From: Oscillospiraceae bacterium
GTDB taxonomy: Bacteria > Bacillota > Clostridia > Oscillospirales > Ruminococcaceae
Length of the DNA: 9,296 nt
Assembly: GCA_031260615.1 (NCBI GenBank)
Contig: JAISLG010000033.1
Coordinates: 1 to 9,296, forward strand
Direction: 5' to 3'
Under the pieces are notes generated by a model, which saw nothing but the letters and a program-made list of their open reading frames with translations, did not search any database and had not been told where the DNA came from. Below are positions 1-8,870 of this stretch, in pieces. Both the position numbers and the translations under genes were made by a program. Within the stretch, counting starts at the first letter, position 1, and every line of letters begins with the position of its first letter.

Positions 1-806
<806 letters not shown>

Positions 807-867
807 TTATTTTTAATTTTGGATTTCGGCGTGTTGTTTGCTTACCATACATTCGCGGCAACCACCG

Positions 868-1542
868 CTATTTGTACACGCTTACCATTGCGAAACGGAG
901 TACCGCGTCCCCGATTGCGTATCCCTTTTGGAATACCTGTGCAATATGTCCGCTTTTTTTAGTTTCGTCCCCCTCAGTGTCGATTTGCTGTACTGCTTGG
1001 TGATACGCGGGATTGAACTCTTCGGAGGGGAGTTCCGTTACGCCGAGTCCCGACAACGCGGTTTTGAAATTATCGTATATCAGCCGTACGCCCTCTTTGT
1101 AGTTTTCATCGGTTGTTTCCGCGTTTAACGCGTGTTCGAGGTTGTCGATTATGGTGAGGAACGCCGTTACCGTCTTGGATATTACTTTGGGTTCGAGGTC
1201 GAGCCGTTCCTTTGCCGTACGCTTGCGGTAGTTGTCGTATTCGGCGAGTGTGCGGAGGTGCTTGTCGGATATTGTTTCGACTTCCGCTTTCAGTTTGGCT
1301 ATTTCTGCTTTGCTGTTTTCGAGTTCCGCTTTGTCCGTTTTGTCTGCTTTTTTGTCTTTTTTATCGGATTTGTCGGCTTTGTCGGCTTTTTTGTCCGCTT
1401 TGTCTGCTTTCTCATAAGTGTCGTCCGCTCGCGCATCGAACACCTCGTTTACAATCTCGTCAGGATTTTCAATATCTAAGTCTTTTTGTTTATTATCCAA
1501 ATTATCCCCCTTATGTTTTTTATTTTTGCTTTTGCCAAACAT
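868..1542 (-). CDS. grpE: Nucleotide exchange factor GrpE
   Basis: GrpE is a homodimeric cofactor that drives ADP release from DnaK and so resets the chaperone cycle. The 224-residue product has the family layout. There is a poorly conserved charged N-terminus (1-75), then a long helical coiled-coil stretch (about 73-113) ending in the conserved LAEYDNYRKRT segment (99-109). After this comes the four-helix and beta-domain region, with the conserved TIIDNLEHAL and GLGV motifs and the C-terminal HQAVQQ and VFQKGYAIGDAVLRFAMVSV segments. The N-terminus carries an unusually repetitive Lys/Asp/Ala tract at residues 45-71. The ATG at 1542 is preceded by a GGTG/AAGG-type ribosome site. The start is 20 bp downstream of the hrcA stop, which supports an operon with hrcA and dnaK. 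Length is slightly above the common 180-200 residues because of the charged tract. Confidence 0.97.
   Translation of the reverse strand: MFGKSKNKKHKGDNLDNKQKDLDIENPDEIVNEVFDARADDTYEKADKADKKADKADKSDKKDKKADKTDKAELENSKAEIAKLKAEVETISDKHLRTLAEYDNYRKRTAKERLDLEPKVISKTVTAFLTIIDNLEHALNAETTDENYKEGVRLIYDNFKTALSGLGVTELPSEEFNPAYHQAVQQIDTEGDETKKSGHIAQVFQKGYAIGDAVLRFAMVSVYK
1330..1410 (-). repeat. Lys/Asp-rich in-frame repeat tract in grpE
   Basis: Residues 45-71 of GrpE are built from degenerate repeats of K-A-D, K-S-D, K-K-D and K-T-D units. On the plus strand this reads as repeated ttgtcggc/ttgtccgc-like blocks. Unit lengths are multiples of three, so expansion or contraction would keep the reading frame. 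The tract lies in the N-terminal region that is disordered in known GrpE proteins. Length variation between strains is an inference. Confidence 0.8.
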
Positions 1543-1562
1543 TATTTTTTCACCAACCTTGG

Positions 1563-2645
1563 CTATTCGTCCGTATCGTCCGACAACAGTCCACTTATCC
1601 GTGACGTAAAATACTCAAAGTACGGTATAATCCGCTTGTAGTCGAGCCGCAAAGGTCCGATAATACCGAGTCCGCCGACCAGCCGCCCGTCTTTTTTAAC
1701 ACCGCCTGATATTAACCCCGCGTTCTCGGTGGTGAACGTATTATCGCCGAACGATACCGTCAACCCTGAAAACGCGCTGCTCAATAATTCCGCGAGTGTA
1801 TCGCGCTCGTCAATGAATTTTACAATCTCGTTTTTGGGTATCAAATCGTTCCCGATTAAATTCCCCTCACCCTCGAATATCACCTTATCTTTCATCATCT
1901 CGCGCGACAAATCGGACACTGCTTTGAGGAGCGGCGAGAGTGAAATCATATAACTGCCGAGGGAAATCGCGAGGTTTTCTATATACTCGTCGGATATATC
2001 GGAGAGGACGTGACCTTCCAAATTTTCCCGAACGAAATCGGCAAAGAATTTAAGTTGTTCTTCGGTGAGGTCGAAACTGAAACGGCATACTTTATTTTTT
2101 ACCTCTCCGCCCGAAGTTATGATTAAAAGCGCGTAAATTCTTTTCCCGGCGGGGATAGCCTCGACTTTGGTAATAACAGAGAACTTCGCGGCATTTATGG
2201 TAGCGGCGACCGCACACTGCGTTACATCGGCGAGAGCTTTCGCGGCAGTTTCGAGTATAGTTTCGGCAGTTTCACCCGTAAGCCCGTCAAACAATTCATC
2301 GAATTGCCGAACGTCCTCAAAGGCATTATACCCGTCCGCGGCACCGAACCCCTGTGTATTATCCTGTTGTGCCTGTGCGATATACCGCCGATACGCGGTG
2401 ATAGTGGGTATCCGCCCCGCCGATGTATGCGGCTGTTCGAGGTATCCGTCCTCCTCCAACTCCGAAAGAATATTCCTCACGGTAGCGGACGACACCCGTT
2501 CAGCGCATCGTTCTTCGAGCATAGCGGCAAGCAACTTGGACGCAACGGGTTCGCCCGTCCTTATATACTCGTCAACGGCTATCTCCAATATCTTAAACTT
2601 ACGAGTTTCCTGCTTCTTCTCTTGTCTTTTATCCTGTTTATTCAT
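1563..2645 (-). CDS. hrcA: Heat-inducible transcription repressor HrcA
   Basis: HrcA is a dimeric repressor that binds CIRCE operators and shuts off class I heat-shock genes; in the family its folding depends on GroE. With the ATG at 2645 the product has 360 residues, slightly above the roughly 340 typical of the family. Residues 17-90 form the winged-helix DNA-binding region, with the hallmark EYIRTGEPVASK (26-37), SSATVRNILSELEEDGYLEQPH (split here: SSATVRN 52-58, ELEEDGYLEQPH 62-73) and TSAGRIPT (74-81). The C-terminal part ends in the family motif GGLGIIGPLRLDYKRIIPY. A longer reading from the GTG at 2663 is possible. It was not chosen because that codon lies inside the CIRCE spacer, about 14 nt from the predicted transcript start, and has no ribosome site. 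The chosen ATG has AAGGA only one nucleotide upstream, which is tight, so the exact start remains uncertain. HrcA heads the operon and should repress itself. Confidence 0.96.
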   Translation of the reverse strand: MNKQDKRQEKKQETRKFKILEIAVDEYIRTGEPVASKLLAAMLEERCAERVSSATVRNILSELEEDGYLEQPHTSAGRIPTITAYRRYIAQAQQDNTQGFGAADGYNAFEDVRQFDELFDGLTGETAETILETAAKALADVTQCAVAATINAAKFSVITKVEAIPAGKRIYALLIITSGGEVKNKVCRFSFDLTEEQLKFFADFVRENLEGHVLSDISDEYIENLAISLGSYMISLSPLLKAVSDLSREMMKDKVIFEGEGNLIGNDLIPKNEIVKFIDERDTLAELLSSAFSGLTVSFGDNTFTTENAGLISGGVKKDGRLVGGLGIIGPLRLDYKRIIPYFEYFTSRISGLLSDDTDE

Positions 2646-2652
2646 TTCCTTT

Positions 2653-2679
2653 TTAGCAATCACTATCTTCGAGTGCTAA
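2653..2679. promoter_or_regulatory. CIRCE operator at hrcA transcription start
   Basis: The sequence reads TTAGCAATC, 9 nt, GAGTGCTAA. This matches the CIRCE consensus TTAGCACTC-N9-GAGTGCTAA at 17 of 18 arm positions, with exact arm and spacer lengths. It begins 4 bp downstream of the -10 of the hrcA promoter, so it covers the predicted start of transcription. HrcA bound here would block initiation. The GTG upstream of the chosen hrcA start falls inside it. Confidence 0.96.
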
Positions 2680-2683
2680 AAAT

Positions 2684-2711
2684 ATTATATTCGTAAAATA
2701 CCCCTTGTCAA
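2684..2711 (-). promoter_or_regulatory. Vegetative promoter of hrcA-grpE-dnaK
   Basis: On the minus strand TTGACA (2706-2711) and TATAAT (2684-2689) both match the sigma-A consensus perfectly and are separated by 16 bp. Transcription should start near 2677, inside the CIRCE, giving a leader of about 32 nt to the hrcA ATG at 2645. A strong vegetative promoter held off by a repressor is the usual arrangement for class I heat-shock genes. Confidence 0.9.
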
Positions 2712-2729
2712 TACCCTTTTGCAAAAAAA

Positions 2730-2756
2730 TTAGCAATGTCACTTAAACTTTGCTAA
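2730..2756. promoter_or_regulatory. Second, degenerate CIRCE-like palindrome
   Basis: The sequence reads TTAGCAATG, 9 nt, CTTTGCTAA. The 9-9-9 spacing of CIRCE is exact. The outer six bases of both arms match the consensus and the inner three of each arm mostly do not (13 of 18 arm positions match in total). The two arms are complementary to each other at 8 of 9 positions. Its left arm shares TTAGCAAT with the first CIRCE, including the same departure from consensus at position 7. It lies 18 bp upstream of the hrcA -35; the centres of the two elements are 77 bp apart. Confidence 0.7.
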
Positions 2757-2843
2757 CTATACACAAATCGGACACATTGACGGGAACAACAGGTGAAACA
2801 TTTGCTTTTGGTGCCTTGGTGTATGACATATTATTTATATATC

Positions 2844-2861
2844 CGTGTGTAACGTGTGTAA
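2844..2861. repeat. 9-bp tandem direct repeat upstream of metK promoter
   Basis: CGTGTGTAA occurs twice back to back, ending 24 bp before the metK -35. It could be a binding site for an activator or repressor of metK, or a chance repeat; nothing in the sequence decides this. Confidence 0.45.
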
Positions 2862-2885
2862 TTTTGTGCCTGTGCAAATATGCTA

Positions 2886-2914
2886 TTGCAATTATTGTGG
2901 AATAGTTTTATAAT
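2886..2914 (+). promoter_or_regulatory. metK promoter
   Basis: TTGCAA (2886-2891) and a perfect TATAAT (2909-2914) are separated by 17 bp. Transcription would start near 2921, leaving a leader of about 30 nt with a GGAGGG ribosome site at 2935-2940. Such a short leader leaves no room for a SAM-I, SAM-II or S-box type riboswitch between start site and gene. Confidence 0.8.
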
Positions 2915-2950
2915 ACATTAAATATATTATAGGCGGAGGGTTACAAACTA

Positions 2951-4126
2951 ATGGCGAAGGTATTCTTTACATCGGAAAGTGTTACTGAGGGGCATCCCGA
3001 CAAAATATGCGACCAAATCTCGGACGCGGTGCTTGACAGCATAATTGCGAACGACCCGGAGGCGCACGTTGCTTGCGAAACTGTTGTTAATACGGGTGTT
3101 GTGTTTGTTACGGGTGAAATATCCACGTCGGCGTATGCCGATATACCGTCCATTGTGCGCGGTGTAGTTAAACGTATCGGGTATGACAATTCTAACTTTG
3201 GGTTCGATTACAAAACTTGCGCTGTGCTTACCAGCATAGACGAGCAATCCCCCGATATTGCACAGGGTGTCAATGACGCGCTCGAAACGCGCGGCGCAAA
3301 AAATGAAAAGAATGATATTGGTGCGGGCGACCAAGGTATGATGTTCGGTTTCGCTTGCAACGAAACCCCCGAACTTATGCCGCTCCCCATATCGCTTGCG
3401 CATAAACTTACAAAGAAACTCACCGAATTGCGTAAAGACGGGACTATTCCCTACCTGCTCCCCGACGGCAAATCACAGGTAACTGTCGAATACGACGACG
3501 GCAAACCCACTCGCGTGGATACCGTGGTTATCTCCACTCAGCATAAAGCCGAGGCGGAACAAGCTACAATTCGCGCGGACGTAATCGAAAAAATTATCAA
3601 GCCCGTTGTCGGTAATCTCCTCGATGACAAAACCAAATACTTCGTGAACCCCACAGGCAAATTCGTAATCGGCGGACCGCAAGGCGACAGCGGTTTGACA
3701 GGACGCAAGATTATTGTCGACACCTACGGCGGATATTCCCGTCACGGCGGCGGCGCGTTCAGCGGCAAAGACCCGACTAAGGTTGACCGCAGTGCGGCAT
3801 ACGCGGCTCGGTGGATTGCTAAGAATATTGTTGCGGCAGGGCTTGCGGATAAAGCCGAGGTGCAACTCGCTTACGCTATCGGCGTGGCTCAACCAGTATC
3901 CATTTTCGTGGATACCTTCGGAACGGGTAAGTACCCTGACGACAAAATCGCTACCGCTGTCGGAAAAGTATTCGACCTCCGCCCCACCGCGATTATTAAA
4001 CAACTCGACCTCCGCAAACCCATTTATGAAAAACTCGCGGCTTACGGTCACCTCGGTCGTGAGGACTTGGGCGTCAAATGGGAAAACACCGACAGGAAAG
4101 ACGAATTGTTGTCTGCATTAAAATAA
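2951..4126 (+). CDS. metK: S-adenosylmethionine synthetase MetK
   Basis: MetK condenses methionine with ATP to make S-adenosylmethionine, releasing phosphate and pyrophosphate; the enzyme is a cytosolic tetramer. The 391-residue product is full length for the family. Diagnostic segments are EGHPDK (13-18, ATP-phosphate and metal binding), the signature [10 protein letters not shown] (124-133) that forms the loop over the active site, and the glycine-rich [16 protein letters not shown] (266-281), the second family signature. The C-terminal domain ends in the usual [24 protein letters not shown] region. The ATG at 2951 follows GGAGG with 11 nt spacing, and the family N-terminus [13 protein letters not shown] aligns directly to this start. 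It is the first gene of a transcription unit with the membrane protein gene starting 15 bp downstream. No riboswitch was found in the leader. Confidence 0.98.
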   Translation: MAKVFFTSESVTEGHPDKICDQISDAVLDSIIANDPEAHVACETVVNTGVVFVTGEISTSAYADIPSIVRGVVKRIGYDNSNFGFDYKTCAVLTSIDEQSPDIAQGVNDALETRGAKNEKNDIGAGDQGMMFGFACNETPELMPLPISLAHKLTKKLTELRKDGTIPYLLPDGKSQVTVEYDDGKPTRVDTVVISTQHKAEAEQATIRADVIEKIIKPVVGNLLDDKTKYFVNPTGKFVIGGPQGDSGLTGRKIIVDTYGGYSRHGGGAFSGKDPTKVDRSAAYAARWIAKNIVAAGLADKAEVQLAYAIGVAQPVSIFVDTFGTGKYPDDKIATAVGKVFDLRPTAIIKQLDLRKPIYEKLAAYGHLGREDLGVKWENTDRKDELLSALK

Positions 4127-4141
4127 AAATAGAGGGATGTA

Positions 4142-6555
<2,414 letters not shown>

Positions 6556-6576
6556 AATAATTTATACGAAAGAGCA

Positions 6577-7461
6577 ATGGATAATATCGAATGGATTTGC
6601 CCGAAGTGCGGGCGGAGGAACAACAGTAAATTCTGCGCGGACTGTGCGACACCGCGCCCCGAGTATGTGGTTGTGCAACCCGAATACACACCGCCTATTG
6701 CGCCTGTGCAACCGCCCATACAATCTGCACCGATTAGCAAGGCTGATTTTCTGAACGAGGTTACGGCAGTTCCGCAACCCGTGCAATATCCGCAAACGGG
6801 GCAGTACCAACAACCGTATACGCATATTACACCTGAGTATTCGGCATTGCATTCGTCGGAGCAGTATGCTGTTCCCGACTCGGCTGCGAGTGCGCAACCC
6901 ACTCCCACGCCGAAACGCAAACGCGGTTATAAATGGAATTGGATTGATAATCTGCTCGTATGCGGTATCGTGATTTGTGCGGTAGCCGCCGTAATAGTCT
7001 ATAACAGCGGCGACAAAGACGAGGATAACGACACCCAAACTACGCACGCCGAAACAGTTGTAACCGAATCCAGTGAAGCACTGCCAAGCACAGAGAACAC
7101 AGAGAACACAGAGAACGCAGAAAATTCAGGGGATAATTCTGCTGAAACCACAACCGTTGCCGAAACGAACGAAACGACCGAAACGGCAATACAGGACACG
7201 ACTGCCGAAACAACCGCGCCGCCTGTGTCGACAAGCGCGACATTCGATGACGGGCAATGGCACGGGGATGATACCGCACCGTCAAACGGCGGCGGAGCAA
7301 ATAAAGGCGAATGGTCGAATAACGGGGTGGCGTACAGTGTCGGCGATACTGTGACATACAACGGGCAGACGTGGAAATGCCTGACATCGCACAATTCCGT
7401 GCCGGGGACAGAACCGGGCGGAGATTACTCTAACGGTAACGGATATTGGGGTCAAGCGTAA
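6577..7461 (+). CDS. Zinc-ribbon, single-pass membrane protein with C-terminal chitin-binding-like module
   Basis: This 294-residue protein is a modular surface protein of unknown role. Residues 6-23 form a zinc ribbon with C8-x2-C11 and C20-x2-C23. A Pro/Gln/Tyr-rich low-complexity stretch follows (28-112), then a basic KRKR (113-116) and one hydrophobic helix (about 124-142). After that comes an acidic Thr/Glu/Asn-rich linker (145-225) and finally a CBM5/12-like module (about 245-294), with GEWSNNGVAYSVGDTVTYNG, then WKCLTSHNS and a terminal GYWGQ. The Tyr/Trp positions and the GD-V-Y-G pattern match chitin-binding type 3 domains. The basic residues before the helix predict that the zinc ribbon is cytosolic and the binding module extracellular. 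No catalytic domain is present. The start has only a weak GAAAGAG ribosome site, 21 bp after pyrG, so it is probably translated from the pyrG transcript. Binding to chitin or to another GlcNAc polymer such as peptidoglycan is inferred from the family. Confidence 0.88.
   Translation: MDNIEWICPKCGRRNNSKFCADCATPRPEYVVVQPEYTPPIAPVQPPIQSAPISKADFLNEVTAVPQPVQYPQTGQYQQPYTHITPEYSALHSSEQYAVPDSAASAQPTPTPKRKRGYKWNWIDNLLVCGIVICAVAAVIVYNSGDKDEDNDTQTTHAETVVTESSEALPSTENTENTENAENSGDNSAETTTVAETNETTETAIQDTTAETTAPPVSTSATFDDGQWHGDDTAPSNGGGANKGEWSNNGVAYSVGDTVTYNGQTWKCLTSHNSVPGTEPGGDYSNGNGYWGQA
7090..7116 (+). repeat. Three tandem 9-bp repeats encoding Thr-Glu-Asn
   Basis: ACAGAGAAC occurs three times in a row without a mismatch, followed by a diverged fourth copy (GCAGAAAAT). 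It encodes Thr-Glu-Asn units in the extracellular linker. The unit keeps the frame, so copy-number change would only alter linker length. Confidence 0.9.
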
Positions 7462-7481
7462 GCAATGCAAAACTGCAAAAC

Positions 7482-7507
7482 AACACCCTCGAATTAACGA
7501 GGGTGTT
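7482..7507. terminator. Bidirectional intrinsic terminator
   Basis: A perfect 10-bp stem, AACACCCTCG with CGAGGGTGTT around the loop AATTAA, has AAAA on the left and TTTT on the right. It sits in the 64-bp gap between the convergent pyrG-unit and terD genes, so it can end transcription from both strands. Confidence 0.93.
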
Positions 7508-7525
7508 TTGAATTGCAAAAAGGAG

Positions 7526-8104
7526 TTAAACGGAGATACCGAACGAACCGCAAAGTGCGGATAATCCGCCCGCGTAGCCTGCGCCGATAGCATTAAACTT
7601 CCATTCCGCGCCGTTGCGGTAGAGTTCAGCGACAACCACGGCGGTTTCGACAGAGTAATCCTCAGCGAGGTCGTAACGGATAAGTTCCTCCTTGGTATTT
7701 TCGTTTACTAAACGGATATACGCATTTGAAACCTGACCGAAATTCTGACCGCGTTCTTGCGCCTCGTTGATTGTAACGGTGAACGCAATTTTCTGAATGG
7801 ACGCGGGAACGAGATTGAGGTCGACAGAAATCTCTTCATCATCGCCTTCGCCCTCACCCGTGAGGTTATCACCGAGGTGAATAACAGAACCCGATGCGTG
7901 TTTGAGGTTATTGTAGAATATGAAATCGCTTTCGGAAACGGCTTTGCCATCCGCACCGAGGAGGAATGCGGCTGCGTCGAGGTCGAATGCCGCTCCGCCA
8001 TCGTATTGGTTGGTATCCCAGCCAAGACCTGCGTATAATTTGGTAAGCCCGGGGTTGGTTTTGGTGAGGTCAACCTTCTGACCTTTTTTTAGGGAAACTG
8101 CCAT
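7526..8104 (-). CDS. terD: TerD-family stress protein (downstream copy)
   Basis: TerD-family proteins are small cytosolic calcium-binding beta-sandwich proteins linked in other bacteria to tellurite resistance, phage and colicin tolerance and general stress; the molecular activity is not settled. The 192-residue product is full length. Family landmarks are the N-terminal [22 protein letters not shown], the acidic [10 protein letters not shown] (40-49), DFIFYNNL, and the second acidic calcium motif [13 protein letters not shown]. These are followed by [20 protein letters not shown] and the C-terminal [19 protein letters not shown]. The MAVSL start resembles TerE, the MSVSL copy upstream resembles TerD; the subgroup cannot be fixed by eye. 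AAGGAG lies 11 nt before the ATG. It is 39 bp downstream of its paralogue and probably cotranscribed with it. No terA, terB, terC or terZ is present in the window. Confidence 0.95.
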   Translation of the reverse strand: MAVSLKKGQKVDLTKTNPGLTKLYAGLGWDTNQYDGGAAFDLDAAAFLLGADGKAVSESDFIFYNNLKHASGSVIHLGDNLTGEGEGDDEEISVDLNLVPASIQKIAFTVTINEAQERGQNFGQVSNAYIRLVNENTKEELIRYDLAEDYSVETAVVVAELYRNGAEWKFNAIGAGYAGGLSALCGSFGISV

Positions 8105-8143
8105 AGTTTAATTAACTCCTTATTAAGTTGAATTTTATATGAA

Positions 8144-8731
8144 TTAACCCGCGTTTATACCGAAACTGTCGCACAGAGCTTTAAGTCCGCCAGAATACCC
8201 CGCACCAACGGCATTGAATTTCCACTCGGAATTATAGCGGTAAATCTCAGCAACAACGAGGGCGGTTTCGACAGAGAAATCCTCGCCGAGGTCATAGCGG
8301 AACTGCTCGACTCCTTGCATATCTTCGGGGGTGGATTGCGATGCTACGCGGACGTAGGCGTTCGCAACCTGTCCGAAATTTTGCGCCCGAGCCTTGGCAT
8401 CGTGTATTGTAACAGTGAACGCAATTTTGGTTATATCGGCAGGTACTTTGGAGAGGTCAACGAGTATTACCTCATCATCGCCGTCACCCGCTCCCGTAAG
8501 GTTATCCCCCGTATGCGTAACCGCACCGTTCTCAGATTTAAGATTATTGTAGAAAATGAAATCATCATCGCGGCGACATTTGCCGTTCGCGGTTAGCAAA
8601 AACGCGGCGGCATCAAGGTCGAAATCAAACCCGCCGTTGTAGCGGTTGGTATCCCAGCCAAGCCCGATAAGAGCATATCTGGTTGATTTGTCAAGGGATA
8701 CTTTCTGCCCCTTAGAAAGCGATACGGACAT
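8144..8731 (-). CDS. terD: TerD-family stress protein (upstream copy)
   Basis: This 195-residue protein is a clear paralogue of its downstream neighbour, with the same calcium-binding acidic motifs ([10 protein letters not shown] and [13 protein letters not shown]), [31 protein letters not shown] and the terminal [15 protein letters not shown]. Compared with the neighbour it is about four residues shorter near residue 17 and has an insertion of several residues before the [14 protein letters not shown] segment. It has a cysteine in the NGKCRRDDD loop that the neighbour lacks. The ATG at 8731 was chosen because AAGGAG (8737-8742) ends 5 nt before it. A GTG two codons earlier, at 8737, overlaps that ribosome site and was rejected. 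This gene is first in a two-gene unit driven by the promoter at 8765-8792. Confidence 0.95.
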   Translation of the reverse strand: MSVSLSKGQKVSLDKSTRYALIGLGWDTNRYNGGFDFDLDAAAFLLTANGKCRRDDDFIFYNNLKSENGAVTHTGDNLTGAGDGDDEVILVDLSKVPADITKIAFTVTIHDAKARAQNFGQVANAYVRVASQSTPEDMQGVEQFRYDLGEDFSVETALVVAEIYRYNSEWKFNAVGAGYSGGLKALCDSFGINAG

Positions 8732-8764
8732 AAACACTCCTTAATATTAAAACTACATAAATAC

Positions 8765-8792
8765 AGTATAGTATATTTTTCCGTCAAGTCAA
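8765..8792 (-). promoter_or_regulatory. Promoter of the terD pair
   Basis: On the minus strand TTGACT (8787-8792) and TATACT (8765-8770) are separated by 16 bp. Transcription would begin near 8758, leaving a leader of about 26 nt that contains the AAGGAG ribosome site. A second TATACT overlaps at 8770-8775 but its distance to the -35 is too short. Confidence 0.75.
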
Positions 8793-8796
8793 GGGG

Positions 8797-8814
8797 AAAT
8801 ATGGAAACATATTT
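8797..8814. promoter_or_regulatory. 18-bp perfect palindrome in the terD/apbE spacer
   Basis: AAATATG and CATATTT form a perfect 7-bp inverted repeat around GAAA. It lies just upstream of the terD -35 (4 bp away) and 20 bp upstream of the apbE -35. The size and position fit a dimeric regulator shared by both divergent promoters; which regulator cannot be read from the sequence. Confidence 0.5.
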
Positions 8815-8834
8815 GCGGTGCAATATAATATAAT

Positions 8835-8850
8835 TTGATTTTTCAATCAA
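8835..8850. promoter_or_regulatory. Palindrome covering the apbE -35
   Basis: TTGATT and AATCAA form a perfect 6-bp inverted repeat around TTTC. The left arm is itself the -35 hexamer of the apbE promoter, so a protein bound here would compete with RNA polymerase. It differs in sequence from the palindrome at 8797-8814. Confidence 0.4.
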
Positions 8851-8863
8851 TACACTATATAAT
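8835..8863 (+). promoter_or_regulatory. apbE promoter, apparently leaderless
   Basis: TTGATT (8835-8840) and a perfect TATAAT (8858-8863) are separated by the ideal 17 bp. Only 7 bp lie between the -10 and the ATG at 8871. The A of the start codon is therefore at the expected transcription start, and no Shine-Dalgarno sequence is visible. Confidence 0.7.
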
Positions 8864-8870
8864 TTATACT

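Larger units (their letters stand above)
2646..2950. other. Divergent hrcA/metK intergenic region
   Basis: This 305-bp AT-rich spacer separates the divergent hrcA and metK genes. It holds, from left to right: a CIRCE operator, the hrcA promoter, a second CIRCE-like palindrome, about 90 bp with nothing recognised, a 9-bp tandem repeat and the metK promoter with its ribosome site. No small gene is supported. The longest frame seen in the middle, from the ATG at 2823, has only nine codons. No SAM-I-type riboswitch fits, because the predicted metK leader is only about 30 nt. Confidence 0.7.

Noticed and set aside
855..868. Short inverted repeat GCGG/CCGC just after the grpE stop
   Set aside because: Only 4 bp of stem around a 6-nt loop, with no T-run; too weak to call a terminator or processing site.
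1132..1604. Phe/Cys/Leu-rich open frames on the plus strand opposite grpE
   Set aside because: They are antisense shadows of the Lys/Asp-rich grpE sequence, lack ribosome sites and resemble no protein family.
2167..2696. Plus-strand open frames of 130-170 codons opposite hrcA
   Set aside because: They lie fully antisense to a well-supported gene, run across the hrcA promoter and CIRCE, and have low-complexity Ser/Cys-rich content.
2719..2727. TTGCAAAAA, also present at 4836-4844 and 7513-7521, always between genes
   Set aside because: Three copies of a 9-mer in AT-rich spacers with different positions relative to the genes; chance is the simplest explanation.
2756..2761. TATAGT next to the upstream CIRCE-like element as a second hrcA promoter
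   Set aside because: No acceptable -35 is found at 16-18 bp spacing on the minus strand.
3473..4051. 192-codon minus-strand frame opposite metK
   Set aside because: Antisense to the conserved metK coding sequence with no ribosome site or recognisable domain.
7517..7525. AAAAAGGAG on the plus strand after the bidirectional terminator
   Set aside because: It looks like a ribosome site, but it overlaps the end of the convergent terD gene and no plus-strand gene follows.
8732..8737. GTG start two codons upstream of the second terD gene
   Set aside because: It overlaps the AAGGAG ribosome site that serves the ATG at 8731, and TerD proteins normally begin at the MSVSL methionine.
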